A stretch of 64,000 bases of DNA from Streptomyces sp. NRRL F-525 (lineage in GTDB: Bacteria > Actinomycetota > Actinomycetes > Streptomycetales > Streptomycetaceae), in NCBI RefSeq assembly GCF_000716605.1, contig NZ_JNXE01000018.1, positions 1 through 64,000 on the forward strand. The letters are read 5' to 3'. The number at the start of each line of letters is the position of its first letter. Position 1 is the first letter of the stretch. Shown here in pieces: positions 28,255-40,215 of the stretch. Under the pieces are notes generated by a model that saw only the letters and a list, made by a program, of their open reading frames with translations, was not told the DNA's origin and made no database searches. A program made the position numbers and the translations under genes.

Positions 28255-29135
28255 TTGAGGACCGGGGCGTCGACGGCGTCGGAGAGCCACTGCTTCTCCA
28301 GCGCGGCCAGCGTGCCGTCCTTGCGGAGCGCGTCCACGGCCGACGACACGCACGACGTGAGGTCGCTGCCCTTGTCGAGGACGAGCCCGAACTGCTCGGG
28401 CGTGCCGCCCTGGTTCTCGAACTGGCCGACGATCTTGGCGTTGGTCACCTCGGCCGAGGTGATGTAGAAGGCGGTCGGCAGGTCGACGACGATCGCGTCC
28501 ACCTGGCCGTTCTTGAGCGCGGAGACGGCCTGGTCGTTCTTGGAGAACGCGGCCTCCTGCTGCGTCGGCTTCACCACGTCGCTGATGTAGTTCAGGCTCG
28601 TGGTGCCGACCTGGGCGCCCAGCTTGAGGCCCTTCAGGCCCGCGATGGTCGTCGCCTTGGCGGCCTTGCTGCCCTTGAGCGCGATGACGGCCTGCCGCAC
28701 GTCGTAGTAGCCGGACGAGAAGTCGACGGCCTTCTTGCGCTCGGTGCTGATCGACACCTGGTTGATGTCGAAGTCGAAGGTCTTCACGCCGGGCGCGAAC
28801 GCCTTGTTGAAGGGGACGCTCTGCCAGACGACGGCGCTCTTGTCGTAGCCGAGCTGCTTCGCCACGGCGTAGGCGACCGCCGACTCGAAGCCCTTGCCGT
28901 TGGCGGGCTTGTCGTCCTCGAACCACGGCTCGTACGCCGGCTCGTCCGTTGCGATCGTCAGCTTGCCGGAGGTCTGGGTGGCCAACTTGCCCTTGGCACA
29001 GGTGGTCGCGGTCGAACCCGAGGCCTGGTCCGAGGCCTTGTCCTCCGGCTGGGGAGCACAGCCGACGGCGGTGGCGAGCAGGGCTATGGTCGCGGCGGAT
29101 ATCGCGCGTCGCAGTACGCGAGGGGCAAGGTGCAT
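28251..29135 (-). CDS. Amino-acid ABC transporter substrate-binding lipoprotein
   Basis: 294 residues, periplasmic-binding-protein type 2 (SBP_bac_3). A signal peptide ends in the lipobox-like TAVGC near residue 25. The domain contains LTIATDEPAYEPWFEDDKPANGKGFESAVAYAVAKQLGY, DFDINQVSISTERKKAVDFS and VDAIVVDLPTAFY, typical of cationic or acidic amino-acid binders. The specific ligand is not predictable. The chosen ATG 29135 lacks a clear ribosome-binding site. It is the first gene of the binding protein-permease-ATPase operon. Confidence 0.88.
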   Translation of the reverse strand: MHLAPRVLRRAISAATIALLATAVGCAPQPEDKASDQASGSTATTCAKGKLATQTSGKLTIATDEPAYEPWFEDDKPANGKGFESAVAYAVAKQLGYDKSAVVWQSVPFNKAFAPGVKTFDFDINQVSISTERKKAVDFSSGYYDVRQAVIALKGSKAAKATTIAGLKGLKLGAQVGTTSLNYISDVVKPTQQEAAFSKNDQAVSALKNGQVDAIVVDLPTAFYITSAEVTNAKIVGQFENQGGTPEQFGLVLDKGSDLTSCVSSAVDALRKDGTLAALEKQWLSDAVDAPVLK

Positions 29136-29461
29136 GGCGGGAGAGTGACAGTCAGACGTCCTGATTGTCCAGGTCACAGCCCCGAATGTCCGCATAGTGG
29201 GAACACTTGTTGCGCTCTTGTGAACAGCGCCTGTGGAGCCGCCGATTCCGACCCGCTCGCCGGGGCCGCCGGTCTAGGGCGGGGGAATGACGGACCGGCG
29301 GCCCATCCGCGCAGGAGCCGTCGTCCTGAGCGGGGCTGCTTCCAGTTGACCGCGCAACCACGTGTGTTGGGAGCGCGCGTGGGACACCGGCGCGTGCGAA
29401 GGATTCACACGGGGCGCGCACGCACCGGTTCACGCCGGACGGTGACCACTCCGGCCGATCC
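29136..29461. other. 326-bp intergenic region, promoter region of the amino-acid importer
   Basis: No gene is supported here. An 93-codon minus-strand frame is Arg/Cys-rich and lacks coding character. The importer promoter must lie here; TTCACA about 19 bases before TATGCG near 29190-29225 is a weak candidate. Confidence 0.35.
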
Positions 29462-30118
29462 TCACCACCCGCGCGCGTGCCACTCCGGCAGGTGCGGACG
29501 CTCGGCGCCCAGCGTCGTGTCGTTGCCGTGTCCCGGGTAGACCCAGGTCTCGTCCGGGAGCGTGCCGAAGATCTTCGTCTCGACGTCGTGGATCAGGCTC
29601 GCGAACGCCGCCGGATCCTTCCAGGTGTTGCCCACGCCGCCGGGGAACAGACAGTCCCCGGTGAACACATGAGGGTGCCCGTGCGGGTCGTCGTAGACAA
29701 GCGCGATCGAACCCGGCGTATGGCCCACGAGGTGACGCGCCGTCAACTCGACCTGGCCCACCCGGATCGTGTCGCCGTCGTCGACCAGGACGTCGGTCGG
29801 CACGGGGATGCCGTCGGCGTCCTCGCGGCCCGCGTGCGTACGCGCGTGCGTGGCCGTCACGACCTCGGCGAGCGCCTGCCAGTGGTCGCCGTGCTGGTGG
29901 GTGGTGACGACGGACGCGATGCCGTCCTCGCCGATCGTGCCGAGCAGGGTCTCCGCGTCGTTGGCCGCGTCGATCAGCAACTGCTCGTCCGTGGCCCGGC
30001 AGCGCAGCAGATAGGCGTTGTTGTTCATGGGCCCGACCGCGATCTTGGTGATCATCAGGTCCGTGAGCTCGTGCACATCCGCCGGTCCACCGACCGTGAC
30101 CTCGCCGCTGTACGTCAT
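29462..30118 (-). CDS. MBL-fold metallo-hydrolase
   Basis: 218 residues. The metal-binding motif THQHGDHWQALAEVV, then LVGHTPGSIAL, FTGDCLFPGGVGNTW and YPGHGNDTTLGAERPHL define a glyoxalase II-like metallo-beta-lactamase fold enzyme. Members include hydroxyacylglutathione-hydrolase-like thioesterases, here probably using mycothiol or another thiol (inference). The ATG lies seven bases after TAGGCT, so the transcript is probably leaderless. Confidence 0.88.
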   Translation of the reverse strand: MTYSGEVTVGGPADVHELTDLMITKIAVGPMNNNAYLLRCRATDEQLLIDAANDAETLLGTIGEDGIASVVTTHQHGDHWQALAEVVTATHARTHAGREDADGIPVPTDVLVDDGDTIRVGQVELTARHLVGHTPGSIALVYDDPHGHPHVFTGDCLFPGGVGNTWKDPAAFASLIHDVETKIFGTLPDETWVYPGHGNDTTLGAERPHLPEWHARGW

Positions 30119-30234
30119 GGCGGTCAGCCTAGTGGGTTCCCGAAGACGTTCCGAAGGGACCGGCGCGCTCCGGTGCCCGGGCGCGGGAGCGTGATGTCGT
30201 GCCCGCCGTGGCGACGGAAGTCGATCATTCGCCC

Positions 30235-30525
30235 ATGAGACCCGAAGTGCGCGCGTTCGTCGCCGACGGCCCGCTCCCCGGCTGGGACGCGAGCGAGGAG
30301 GAGATCGACAGGCGGGCCCGCCGGCTCGACGCGATCCCGAAGCCGGTCACGGGAGAGGAGACCCGGGCGCTCGTCCTCTGCTTCGGCCCGGACGACTGCT
30401 ACGGCGTCGCCTGGACGCTCCTCCACCTCATCGAGACCGGCCCGAACCCCGTGCTCACCAGCCAACCCGCACCCACTGCCGACGAGTGGCACCGGAGGCT
30501 CTACGACCGCGCCCTGGGCCTATAG
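30235..30525 (+). CDS. Hypothetical protein (conserved-looking, about 96 residues)
   Basis: 96 residues, soluble. Sequence landmarks are WDASEEEIDRRARRLDAIPKPVTGEETRALVLCFGPDD and VAWTLLHLIETG. No domain is recognised. Strong G/C third-position bias supports coding. The start is uncertain: ATG 30235, or the in-frame GTG 30199. Its 3' end overlaps the convergent gene by six bases. Confidence 0.65.
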   Translation: MRPEVRAFVADGPLPGWDASEEEIDRRARRLDAIPKPVTGEETRALVLCFGPDDCYGVAWTLLHLIETGPNPVLTSQPAPTADEWHRRLYDRALGL

Positions 30526-31206
30526 CGGGGGAAGTGCCGGCAAGGAGTCCCCGTCGACCGCCAGGGCCGCCCCGTCACGGCGCCCGCAGAGCCAGCCGAG
30601 CAGATCAGCCGGGCGGCCGGTGACGGTGACTTCGGGCTTGTCGGACGCCCGGCCCGTGCTCCACGCGTGCGTGCCGTCGGTGAGCTGCGTCGACGGCACA
30701 TCGGGGTGTCCGGTGAACCGCTCGACCAGGAAGTCGATCTCCCGCCGCGTGAACTCCTCGGGCAGATCCTCCAGTTCGTACCCGATCCCCAGGTCCACGT
30801 GGTGCAGCTCGACCTCGACCCAGCGCCGGAACGGCACCCGGGAGGCGCTGTCGACGACCCCGTTGCGCAGTTCCACGGTGCGTGACCAGTCCGCGGGAGC
30901 GGCACCCGCGTCCTGGAAACGGGCCCCGCTCTCGCGCACGTCGGCGAGCTGGACGTCGAGGGGGCGCGGGGCGTCCCGCTCGATGTCGGCGTCGCGCATG
31001 CTCGCCGTGGCGTACATGGGACGCCCCTCCAGGACGTTCACGAGGGCGTCCGCGTTCCGGGCGATATGGGCGAGGACGTGGCCGCGGCTCCAGCCGGGAA
31101 GCCGTGACGGCTCGGCCACAGAGGCGTTGTCCAGTTCGGCGGCTGCGGTGAGCACCCGCTCGGTCGCATCACGTACAGAGGCCAGGTCATGAGCGTGATC
31201 AATCAT
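30520..31206 (-). CDS. Maleylpyruvate isomerase / DinB-like four-helix protein
   Basis: 228 residues. LDNASVAEPSRLPGWSRGHVLAHIARNADALVNVLEG at the N-terminus is the mycothiol-dependent maleylpyruvate isomerase N-terminal (DinB-like) domain, with His residues that bind a divalent metal. FRRWVEVELHHVDLGIGY is the second metal-binding block. A C-terminal MDMPI-type region follows. The substrate is unknown. The ATG is seven bases downstream of TAGGGT (31214-31219), indicating a leaderless message. Confidence 0.82.
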   Translation of the reverse strand: MIDHAHDLASVRDATERVLTAAAELDNASVAEPSRLPGWSRGHVLAHIARNADALVNVLEGRPMYATASMRDADIERDAPRPLDVQLADVRESGARFQDAGAAPADWSRTVELRNGVVDSASRVPFRRWVEVELHHVDLGIGYELEDLPEEFTRREIDFLVERFTGHPDVPSTQLTDGTHAWSTGRASDKPEVTVTGRPADLLGWLCGRRDGAALAVDGDSLPALPPL

Positions 31207-31353
31207 GCTGCTGACCCTAGTCCCGCCACACCTTTGGGTGAAGGTGGTGAAGCAGTGCCGTAAATCGAATGCACGTGCTATATCGTCGGGTGCGGCGTCG
31301 GGCATGCTGGAAGGCCGGAGGTTGTTATGCCTCGGCCGGGATTCCGACCGGCG

Positions 31354-31376
31354 TTGTCAGTGGCTCCCCCTAGTCT
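31354..31376 (+). promoter_or_regulatory. RecA-independent DNA-damage promoter before uvrA
   Basis: TTGTCAGTG, eight bases, TAGTCT, about 55 bases before the uvrA GTG. Perfect -35-side match to the motif before uvrB and ogt. Confidence 0.88.
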
Positions 31377-31431
31377 GAGAACGACGGGGGCCCCGCCCCT
31401 GTCACTTCTCTCAAGAAAGGTGCGGACCGGC

Positions 31432-34410
<2,979 letters not shown>

Positions 34411-34424
34411 CCGGCGGCGAGCAC

Positions 34425-34472
34425 GCGCGTGTGGCGCCCTGCGGGAACCTCCTCGCAGGGCGCCACACGCGC
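34425..34472. terminator. Perfect 19-bp inverted repeat, bidirectional terminator
   Basis: GCGCGTGTGGCGCCCTGCG (34425-34443) pairs perfectly with 34454-34472 across a ten-base loop. It lies between the convergent ends of uvrA and the sugar kinase gene, so it probably ends transcription from both sides. Confidence 0.85.
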
Positions 34473-34482
34473 TCAACAGCCC

Positions 34483-35394
34483 CTACAGACCGCCCAGTTC
34501 AGAGGCGTACGGCGGTTCCGCCCCCGCCCGTGAACACGTGATCGCCGCAGCCCGCGCCGCGAACTTCAGCAGCTGGGTCCAGCCGTCGCGGCCCAGGACG
34601 GCCATCCCCTCCGCGGACAGCGCGTTCCGGGTGGACAGGCCGTGCAGCAGCGCCGCGTTGACGGTGTCGCCGGCGCCGATCGTGTCCACGACGTCGACCT
34701 TCTCGCCCGGAATCGGGTACACGGTGCCGTCCTGGGTGTACGCGGCGAGGCCGTCGCCACCATGGGTGATCACGACCGCCGAGGGACCGGCGTCCAGCCA
34801 CTCGCGCGGGGTGCCGCCCAGCCACAGCGCGTCCTCCTCGGACACCTTGAGGAGGGAGACGTACGGCAGCCAGCTCTTGAAGCGCGCCCGGTAGGCGTCC
34901 GCGTCGGGGATCAGGCCCGCCCGGATGTTCGGGTCGAGCAGCGTGAACACGCCCTGCCCGAACGCGGTCCGCAGCAGTTCCTCGTAGGCGGTCGCGCCCG
35001 GCTCCAGGACGAGCGAACAGGTGCCGAAGGACACGGCCTCGGTCTCGGCGGGCAGCGCCGCGGGCACCTCGAAGAGCCGGTCGGCGGTGCCGTCGACGTA
35101 GAAGGAGTACGTGGCCGAGCCGTGCGCGTCGAGCGTGGCGACCGCGAGGGTGGTCGGCTCCTGGCCGCGCTGTACGTCCAGGACGTCCACGTCGGCCTTC
35201 CGCAGCCCGGCGAGGAGGGCCTCGCCGAACGCGTCGTAGGAGACGCGGGAGCAGAAGGCGGTGGGGGAGCCGAGGCGGCCGAGCGCGATGGCGGTGTTGT
35301 ACGGGCCGCCGCCGAGCGCCGGCTTCAGGGCGGCGAGGGCTCCGGTGCCCTGCGGCACCAGGTCGATCAGGGCCTCACCGGCTACGACGATCAC
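34483..35394 (-). CDS. PfkB-family carbohydrate kinase, fructokinase type
   Basis: 303 residues. VVAGEALIDLVPQ at the N-terminus, GGGPYNTAIALGRLG (signature 1) and DTIGAGDTVNAALLHGL (signature 2, catalytic Asp) are typical of bacterial fructokinases. The GTG start overlaps the stop of the LacI regulator (GTGA), so regulator and kinase form one transcript. A sugar substrate controlled by this LacI protein is likely. No sugar transporter is adjacent. Confidence 0.9.
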   Translation of the reverse strand: MIVVAGEALIDLVPQGTGALAALKPALGGGPYNTAIALGRLGSPTAFCSRVSYDAFGEALLAGLRKADVDVLDVQRGQEPTTLAVATLDAHGSATYSFYVDGTADRLFEVPAALPAETEAVSFGTCSLVLEPGATAYEELLRTAFGQGVFTLLDPNIRAGLIPDADAYRARFKSWLPYVSLLKVSEEDALWLGGTPREWLDAGPSAVVITHGGDGLAAYTQDGTVYPIPGEKVDVVDTIGAGDTVNAALLHGLSTRNALSAEGMAVLGRDGWTQLLKFAARAAAITCSRAGAEPPYASELGGL

Positions 35395-36440
35395 GAGATG
35401 TTTCCCTTCTGGGACTGTTCGGACGGGGCGGGGCAGCCGCAGGACGTGCGGTGGACGAAGGTGCAGGGCAGGCGTACGACGCGGGCGGGCCGGTCCGGCG
35501 TGGTGAGCCGGTCCAGCAGGAGCCGTACGGCCTCGGCGCCGATCTCCTTGCTGGGCTGGGCGATCGCGGTGAGCCGGGGCTCGAACAGGTCCGCCCAGGC
35601 GAAGTCGTCGAAGCAGCACAGCGCGAGGTCGCCGGGGACCGACAGGCCGCGCTCGCGCAGGGCGCGCAGGGCGCCGATGGTCATCGCGTTGTTGGCGGTG
35701 ACCAGGGCGGTGGGCGGGGCGGCGAGGGACAGCAGCTTCTCAGTGGCCCGCTCGGCGGCGGCCGACTCGGAGTCGCCGTACGCCAACAGCCGCTCGTCGT
35801 AAGGGAGTCCGGCGGCGGCGAGGCCGTGCCGGTATCCGGCGATCCGCTCGCCGGTGGTGCTGAGCCCGGGCAGGCCCGCGACGAGGCCGATGCGGCGGTG
35901 GCCGAGTCCGGCGAGGTGGGTGACGAGATGGGCCGTCGGTTCGATGTTCTCGGCGCACACCTGGTCGACGGGGGGCGCGTCGGCCGGGGGTGCCTCGACC
36001 ACCCGGTCCAGGAACACCGTCGGTACGGAGTGCCGGGCGAGGTAGGCGACCAGGGCGTCCGGGGCCGCCGACGGGGCGACGATCATGCCGTCCACCCGGC
36101 GCTCGTGCAGGAGTTGGACGACCGTGCGCTCGTGCTCCGGGTCGTCGTGCGGGTCGGCGATGAGCAGGCTGTAGCCCTGTTCCAGGGCGCCGGCCTCGAC
36201 GCCCTGGAGGATCTCCGTGAAGTACGGGTTGCTGATCGCCGACACCGCGAGGCCGATGGAGCGGGTGCGGGACGTGACCAGGGAGCGGGCGAGGGTGTTG
36301 GGGGTGTAGCCCAGCTCCTCGATCGCGGCCAGCACGGCCTCCCGGGTGCCGGGCAGCACCGGACGGGTGTCGTTCAGGACGTGCGAGACGGTCGCGACGG
36401 ACACACCGGCGCTCCGAGCGACGTCGACCATGGTGGCCAT
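35391..36440 (-). CDS. LacI family transcriptional regulator
   Basis: 349 residues. N-terminal helix-turn-helix and hinge MVDVARSAGVSVATVSHVLN...PNTLARSL (residues 4-58), then a periplasmic-binding-like sensor core (RSIGLAVSAISNPYFTEILQG, GHRRIGLVAG, FDDFAWADLFEP). The ATG at 36440 is supported by GGAGGGG eight bases upstream. A 28-base palindrome typical of LacI operators lies about 80 bases upstream, suggesting autorepression; an identical copy lies 12 kb away. Confidence 0.95.
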   Translation of the reverse strand: MATMVDVARSAGVSVATVSHVLNDTRPVLPGTREAVLAAIEELGYTPNTLARSLVTSRTRSIGLAVSAISNPYFTEILQGVEAGALEQGYSLLIADPHDDPEHERTVVQLLHERRVDGMIVAPSAAPDALVAYLARHSVPTVFLDRVVEAPPADAPPVDQVCAENIEPTAHLVTHLAGLGHRRIGLVAGLPGLSTTGERIAGYRHGLAAAGLPYDERLLAYGDSESAAAERATEKLLSLAAPPTALVTANNAMTIGALRALRERGLSVPGDLALCCFDDFAWADLFEPRLTAIAQPSKEIGAEAVRLLLDRLTTPDRPARVVRLPCTFVHRTSCGCPAPSEQSQKGNIS

Positions 36441-36521
36441 CGCGGGTCCCCCTCCCCGAGGTGCGGTGGGCTTGAAATGTGGCAGGCCTTCTGGGCGGGA
36501 ACGTATCCCATCCGCCGCCAG

Positions 36522-36549
36522 ACGTAAACGCTTGCGCAAACGTTTACGT
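36522..36549. promoter_or_regulatory. LacI-type operator upstream of the lacI-kinase operon
   Basis: ACGTAAACGCTTGC followed by GCAAACGTTTACGT: a 28-base palindrome with one mismatch, centred on TTGCGCAA as expected for LacI-family sites. It lies between the divergent LacI and Rieske genes, so it could affect both. The core is identical to 24553-24580. Confidence 0.85.
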
Positions 36550-36661
36550 ACCGTGAGCGCCCGTCCGGTGAACCCACCTCAAAGCGGGCGGAACGCCACG
36601 GGTATCGTCGCCGTGCACCGCCCTCTGAACGACTGAACAGCGCGCACCACTGGAGATCCCC

Positions 36662-37084
36662 ATGCCCGGCCGCCCCGCCCCGAGCCGTCGTACCGTCCTG
36701 CGCGGAGCGGTCCTCACGCCCGTCGCCGGGCTCGGACTCGCCGCCTGCTCGGGCGGTGGTTCAGGGGCCGCCGCGACCCCGACCGCGCCCGTGGAACTCG
36801 GCGCGGAGAGCGAGGTCGCCAAGGGGAGCGCCACGCTGTACCGCGATCAGAACGTGGTCGTCAGCCGGGCCGCGAACGGCACCCTCAAGGCGTACAGCAC
36901 GATCTGCACGCACGCGCAGTGCCCCATCAACAAGCTGGACGGCACGACCCTCATCTGCCCGTGCCACGGTAGCCAGTTCGACGCGATGACCGGCAAGGTG
37001 GTGCAGGCGCCGGCCACCGAACCGTTGCAGGAGCTGAAGGTCACGGCCGAGAACGGGAAGATCGTCGCGGGGCCGGCCGCCTGA
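36662..37084 (+). CDS. Rieske [2Fe-2S] lipoprotein with Tat-type signal
   Basis: 140 residues. The signal SRRTVLRGAVLTPVAGLGLAAC combines a twin-arginine motif with a lipobox (LAAC, Cys29), so it is probably exported folded and lipid-anchored. Cluster ligands are in CTHAQCPI and CPCHGSQFD. It is an isolated small Rieske protein rather than a bc1-complex subunit; its electron partners are unknown. GGAG lies seven bases before the ATG. Confidence 0.92.
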   Translation: MPGRPAPSRRTVLRGAVLTPVAGLGLAACSGGGSGAAATPTAPVELGAESEVAKGSATLYRDQNVVVSRAANGTLKAYSTICTHAQCPINKLDGTTLICPCHGSQFDAMTGKVVQAPATEPLQELKVTAENGKIVAGPAA

Positions 37085-37111
37085 TCCGCGGGGCCTCCGC
37101 GCCCCGGCGGC

Positions 37112-38059
37112 TCACTCCCAGTCCCAGCCGATCCCCACGATCCCCGACCGCATGCGCGGCTCCACGAGGTGCACCGAGTGGTGTCCTCCGGCCAGGCGCA
37201 GTTCCTGGCGGCCGCTGCGCGGGGCCGCCGCCGAGTGCTGGGTGAAGCGGTGGCAGCGCACCGGGAGGGCGTTCTCGTCGAAGCGCACCTGGAGCGCGTA
37301 CTGGCCGCCCGCGATACCGAAGTCGCGGACGTACTCGCGGGAGACGCCGGCGGTGCCGTCCTCGACGCCGTAGCGGAAGAGGAACGTATCTCCCGAGCGC
37401 AGGCGGGTGCCGAAGAGGAGCTCGGCGACCAGGATGCCGGTCTCGTGGTGGCGGTGGACGCGGCCCGTGCGGCAGTTCTCCAGGGCGTGCACGGTCATGC
37501 GGTCCGGGGCGCAGCCGGGGTCTCCGTAGTGGACGGCTATGAAGCGGTCGACGCCGTCCCGGTGGGCGCGGACGATGTGGTGCGACTCGCGGCCGAGCAG
37601 CTCGCGGTGCGGCCCGACGCGCACGCGCTCGTGCAGCCCGAGGGAGTGCAGGCCGGTGTCCAGGGAGGACTCCAGTTCGGCCAGCAACTGCTCCAGGACG
37701 CCGGAGGCCTCGACGAAGGAGCGGTACGAGCGGGCCGCCGGGCGCTGCGCGACGGAGCGTTCCTCGGCCTCGGCGAGCAGCCGGATCAGGGACTCCTCCG
37801 GGAGCTGGAGGATCTCCTCCAGTGCCCGTACGGCGCGCAGCGACTCGGGGCGCTGCGGGCGGCGGGCACCCTGCTGCCAGTAACTCAGGCTGGTGACACC
37901 GACCTTGACCCCGTAGCGCGTCAGATGGTGCTGGACGCGCTGCAGGGGGAGTCCGCGGGCGGCGATGGCGGCGCGCAGCGCGACATGGAAGGGGCCGCCG
38001 CGCAGGGCCGAGTCCAGTTCCGCGGTGGCGACGTCCGCCTGCTGTGTGGCGTGCGGCAT
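37112..38059 (-). CDS. XRE-like DNA-binding regulator with C-terminal sensor region
   Basis: 315 residues. Residues about 25-75 (FHVALRAAIAARGLPLQRVQHHLTRYG continuing SLSYWQQGARRPQRPESLRAVRALEEIL) fit a helix-turn-helix. A helical segment (SYRSFVEASGVLEQLLAELESSLD) and an all-beta C-terminal region follow. Effector and targets are unknown. The upstream region holds TGTGAATGTTCACA (38074-38087) and further GTTCAC units spaced by multiples of 11 bases. An ATG at 38086 would overlap that element; 38059 is preferred. Confidence 0.75.
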   Translation of the reverse strand: MPHATQQADVATAELDSALRGGPFHVALRAAIAARGLPLQRVQHHLTRYGVKVGVTSLSYWQQGARRPQRPESLRAVRALEEILQLPEESLIRLLAEAEERSVAQRPAARSYRSFVEASGVLEQLLAELESSLDTGLHSLGLHERVRVGPHRELLGRESHHIVRAHRDGVDRFIAVHYGDPGCAPDRMTVHALENCRTGRVHRHHETGILVAELLFGTRLRSGDTFLFRYGVEDGTAGVSREYVRDFGIAGGQYALQVRFDENALPVRCHRFTQHSAAAPRSGRQELRLAGGHHSVHLVEPRMRSGIVGIGWDWE

Positions 38060-38073
38060 GCAGGGGCCCTCTC

Positions 38074-38108
38074 TGTGAATGTTCACAACGGCTGGTCAGG
38101 CCGTTCAC
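38074..38108. promoter_or_regulatory. GTTCAC repeats / inverted TGTGAA-TTCACA element
   Basis: TGTGAA and TTCACA form an inverted repeat with a two-base spacer (38074-38087). GTTCAC recurs at 38081, 38103 and 38169, i.e. 22 and 66 bases apart, both multiples of 11. Eleven-base GTTCAC repeats are the form of Streptomyces PhoP boxes, though the intermediate units are poor. Confidence 0.45.
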
Positions 38109-38272
38109 GCGAGTTGCTTCGGGGCCCCCGTCGGCGCCGGAGAAAAGTCTTCACATCCGTACGCCGTCGTTCACGCCCCGAGTTCCCCCGCATTGAAGCG
38201 TGTTGACCAAGTCCCGACAACACCTGTCGCCCATCAGGCATATGTGACTTGGCCCGGTCGCGGTGGGTGCTC

Positions 38273-38644
38273 TCACCGCGGTGCGGGCGGCCCGTCGACG
38301 CCCAGCACGTCCCTGATCGCCCGTGCGGACACGGCCGACTTGTGCAGGAAGCCGTGTGCGGGGCTGGCGGCGATGAGTTCCTGGAAGTCCTCCCGGGAGT
38401 GGGTCGAGATGAGGATCACCGCCGGTACGTCGCCCACGAGTTGGCGCGCGACCTCGAAGCCGTTCTCGCCGTCGAGGTCGAGATCGACGAGGACGACGTC
38501 GGGGGCCGACTCCCGGGCCTGGGAGAGGGCCTCCGCGCCCGTCGAGGCGATGCCGACGACTTCCACGCCGCCACGTTCCAGCAGGGCGCGAGCCGCCTCC
38601 AGGAACCGTGCGCTGTCATCGACGAGGAGACAGCGCAGCGACAT
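38273..38644 (-). CDS. Stand-alone response-regulator receiver domain
   Basis: 123 residues, receiver only. The acidic pair is in LLVDDSARF, the phosphoacceptor is Asp54 in VVLVDLDLDG, the Thr/Ser is in ILISTHS and the conserved Lys in GFLHKS. There is no output domain. It is divergent from the lipoprotein-kinase genes and may be a phosphate sink or a protein-interaction regulator for them. The ribosome-binding site (GAGGA) is very close to the ATG. Confidence 0.85.
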   Translation of the reverse strand: MSLRCLLVDDSARFLEAARALLERGGVEVVGIASTGAEALSQARESAPDVVLVDLDLDGENGFEVARQLVGDVPAVILISTHSREDFQELIAASPAHGFLHKSAVSARAIRDVLGVDGPPAPR

Positions 38645-38817
38645 GTCCTCAGCTTGCCAACCGGTGGTCGGTCGCGCCTTCCAGCTAGCCGGAAAGTGCT
38701 GAAGTCCCGTGCCCCAAGCGAAGGTTCTCGTGCACGCAGGGCGATGGGGATGAGACGGGCGGTAGCATGACGGCGCCCTGGGGGAGACCACGTCGTCCGG
38801 TCGAGTGGGGGTGTGCC

Positions 38818-40215
38818 ATGGACGGAACGAGCGCCACGCGCGCGTGGACCGGCAGCCGCGGGATCCGCCGGGTCCGCGGAACCCTGGTCCCCTGGGTGGC
38901 GTGCGCGGCCCTGTTGCTGGCCGCGTGCGACGGCGGCGGGAGCGACGCCAAGGGGGCGAGCGCGACCCCGAAGGACACCACCTGCGACGGGAGGATCCAC
39001 GGCACCGCGCACATCACCGTCTGGTACCACGCTGGCCCCAGCGGCGAGTTCACCACGCTGCAGGACCAGGTGAAGGAGTTCAACAGGCGGCAGAAGCAGG
39101 TGCGGGTCGAGCTGGTCACCCTCCCGGAGGACCGCGCCTACACCGCCCTGGTGCTCTCGGCGGCGGCCAGCGGAGACCTGCCCGACCTCCTCGACTTCGA
39201 CGGGCCGAACCTCTACAGCTACGCCTGGTCGGGCAAGCTCCGGCCGATCGACTCCTGTGTGCCCGCGAGCGTCCGCGCCGACCTGGTGCCGACGATCCGT
39301 CAACAGGGCACCTACGCGGGCAGGTTGTGGGGCATCGGCACCTTCGACTCGGGCATGGGCCTGTATGTGCGCAAGTCCGTCATGAAGAAGGCCGGCATAC
39401 GCATCCCGACCGGTCCGAAGGACGCCTGGACGGCGACCGAACTCACGGGCATCCTGCGCAAGTTGCGCACCCAGGGCTACAAGGCACCCCTCGACCTGCG
39501 GCTCGTCTACTCGCAGCCGGGCCAGGAGTGGAACACCTACGGCTTCGCGCCCGCCGTGTGGTCGGCGGGCGGCGACCTCGTCGAGCCCAAGAACTTCCGC
39601 ACCGCCGAGGGCTATGTGAACGGCCCCGGTTCGGTCAAGGCGCTCACCGACATGCAGAACTGGGCCAAGGCCGGGCTCATCGACATGGTCAAGGACGACA
39701 AGGCGTTCGTCAGCGGCCGCAGCGCGATCTCCTGGTGCGGTCACTGGACCTATCCGGAATTCAACAAGGCATTCCCCGGGGACGTCGCCATCGTCCCGCT
39801 GCCCGACTTCGGCCAGGGGACCGTCACAGGGATGGGCTCCTTCCAGTGGGGCGTCCCGGCGGGCAATGCGGACGGTGACGCCGTCTGGCGCTTCCTGTCC
39901 TTCCTGCTCCAGCCCGCCCAGGTGCACCGGATGACGGTGGCCAACGGGGCGATCCCGGCCACCGAGAGCGCGATCAAGCTCTCGCCGCAGTACGCGCCCG
40001 GCGGCCCCGAGCACCTCTTCATCGAGCAACTCCGGGACGGAGTCGCCCGCCCCAGGCCGCAGACGCCCGCCTACCCGGCGATCACCGATGCCTTCTCCCG
40101 GGCCTTCGCGAAGATCATCTTCAATCGGGCGCCGGTCAAGGCCACCCTGGACGAGGCCGCCAGGAAGATCGACGACGACCTCGCGGCGCACGACGGCTAT
40201 CCGCCGAGCAGGTAG
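38818..40215 (+). CDS. Extracellular sugar-type solute-binding lipoprotein, orphan
   Basis: 465 residues, SBP_bac_1 family (oligosaccharide binding). A signal peptide with lipobox LLAAC is near residue 40. The mature domain has AHITVWYHAGPSGEFTTLQDQVKEFNRRQ, SGDLPDLLDFDG and LWGIGTFDSGMGLYVRKSVM. No permease or ATPase genes are adjacent; instead a large histidine kinase follows. It may act as the sensory ligand-binding partner of that kinase, or share a distant permease. The ATG at 38818 is preceded by GGGGGTG. Confidence 0.87.
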   Translation: MDGTSATRAWTGSRGIRRVRGTLVPWVACAALLLAACDGGGSDAKGASATPKDTTCDGRIHGTAHITVWYHAGPSGEFTTLQDQVKEFNRRQKQVRVELVTLPEDRAYTALVLSAAASGDLPDLLDFDGPNLYSYAWSGKLRPIDSCVPASVRADLVPTIRQQGTYAGRLWGIGTFDSGMGLYVRKSVMKKAGIRIPTGPKDAWTATELTGILRKLRTQGYKAPLDLRLVYSQPGQEWNTYGFAPAVWSAGGDLVEPKNFRTAEGYVNGPGSVKALTDMQNWAKAGLIDMVKDDKAFVSGRSAISWCGHWTYPEFNKAFPGDVAIVPLPDFGQGTVTGMGSFQWGVPAGNADGDAVWRFLSFLLQPAQVHRMTVANGAIPATESAIKLSPQYAPGGPEHLFIEQLRDGVARPRPQTPAYPAITDAFSRAFAKIIFNRAPVKATLDEAARKIDDDLAAHDGYPPSR

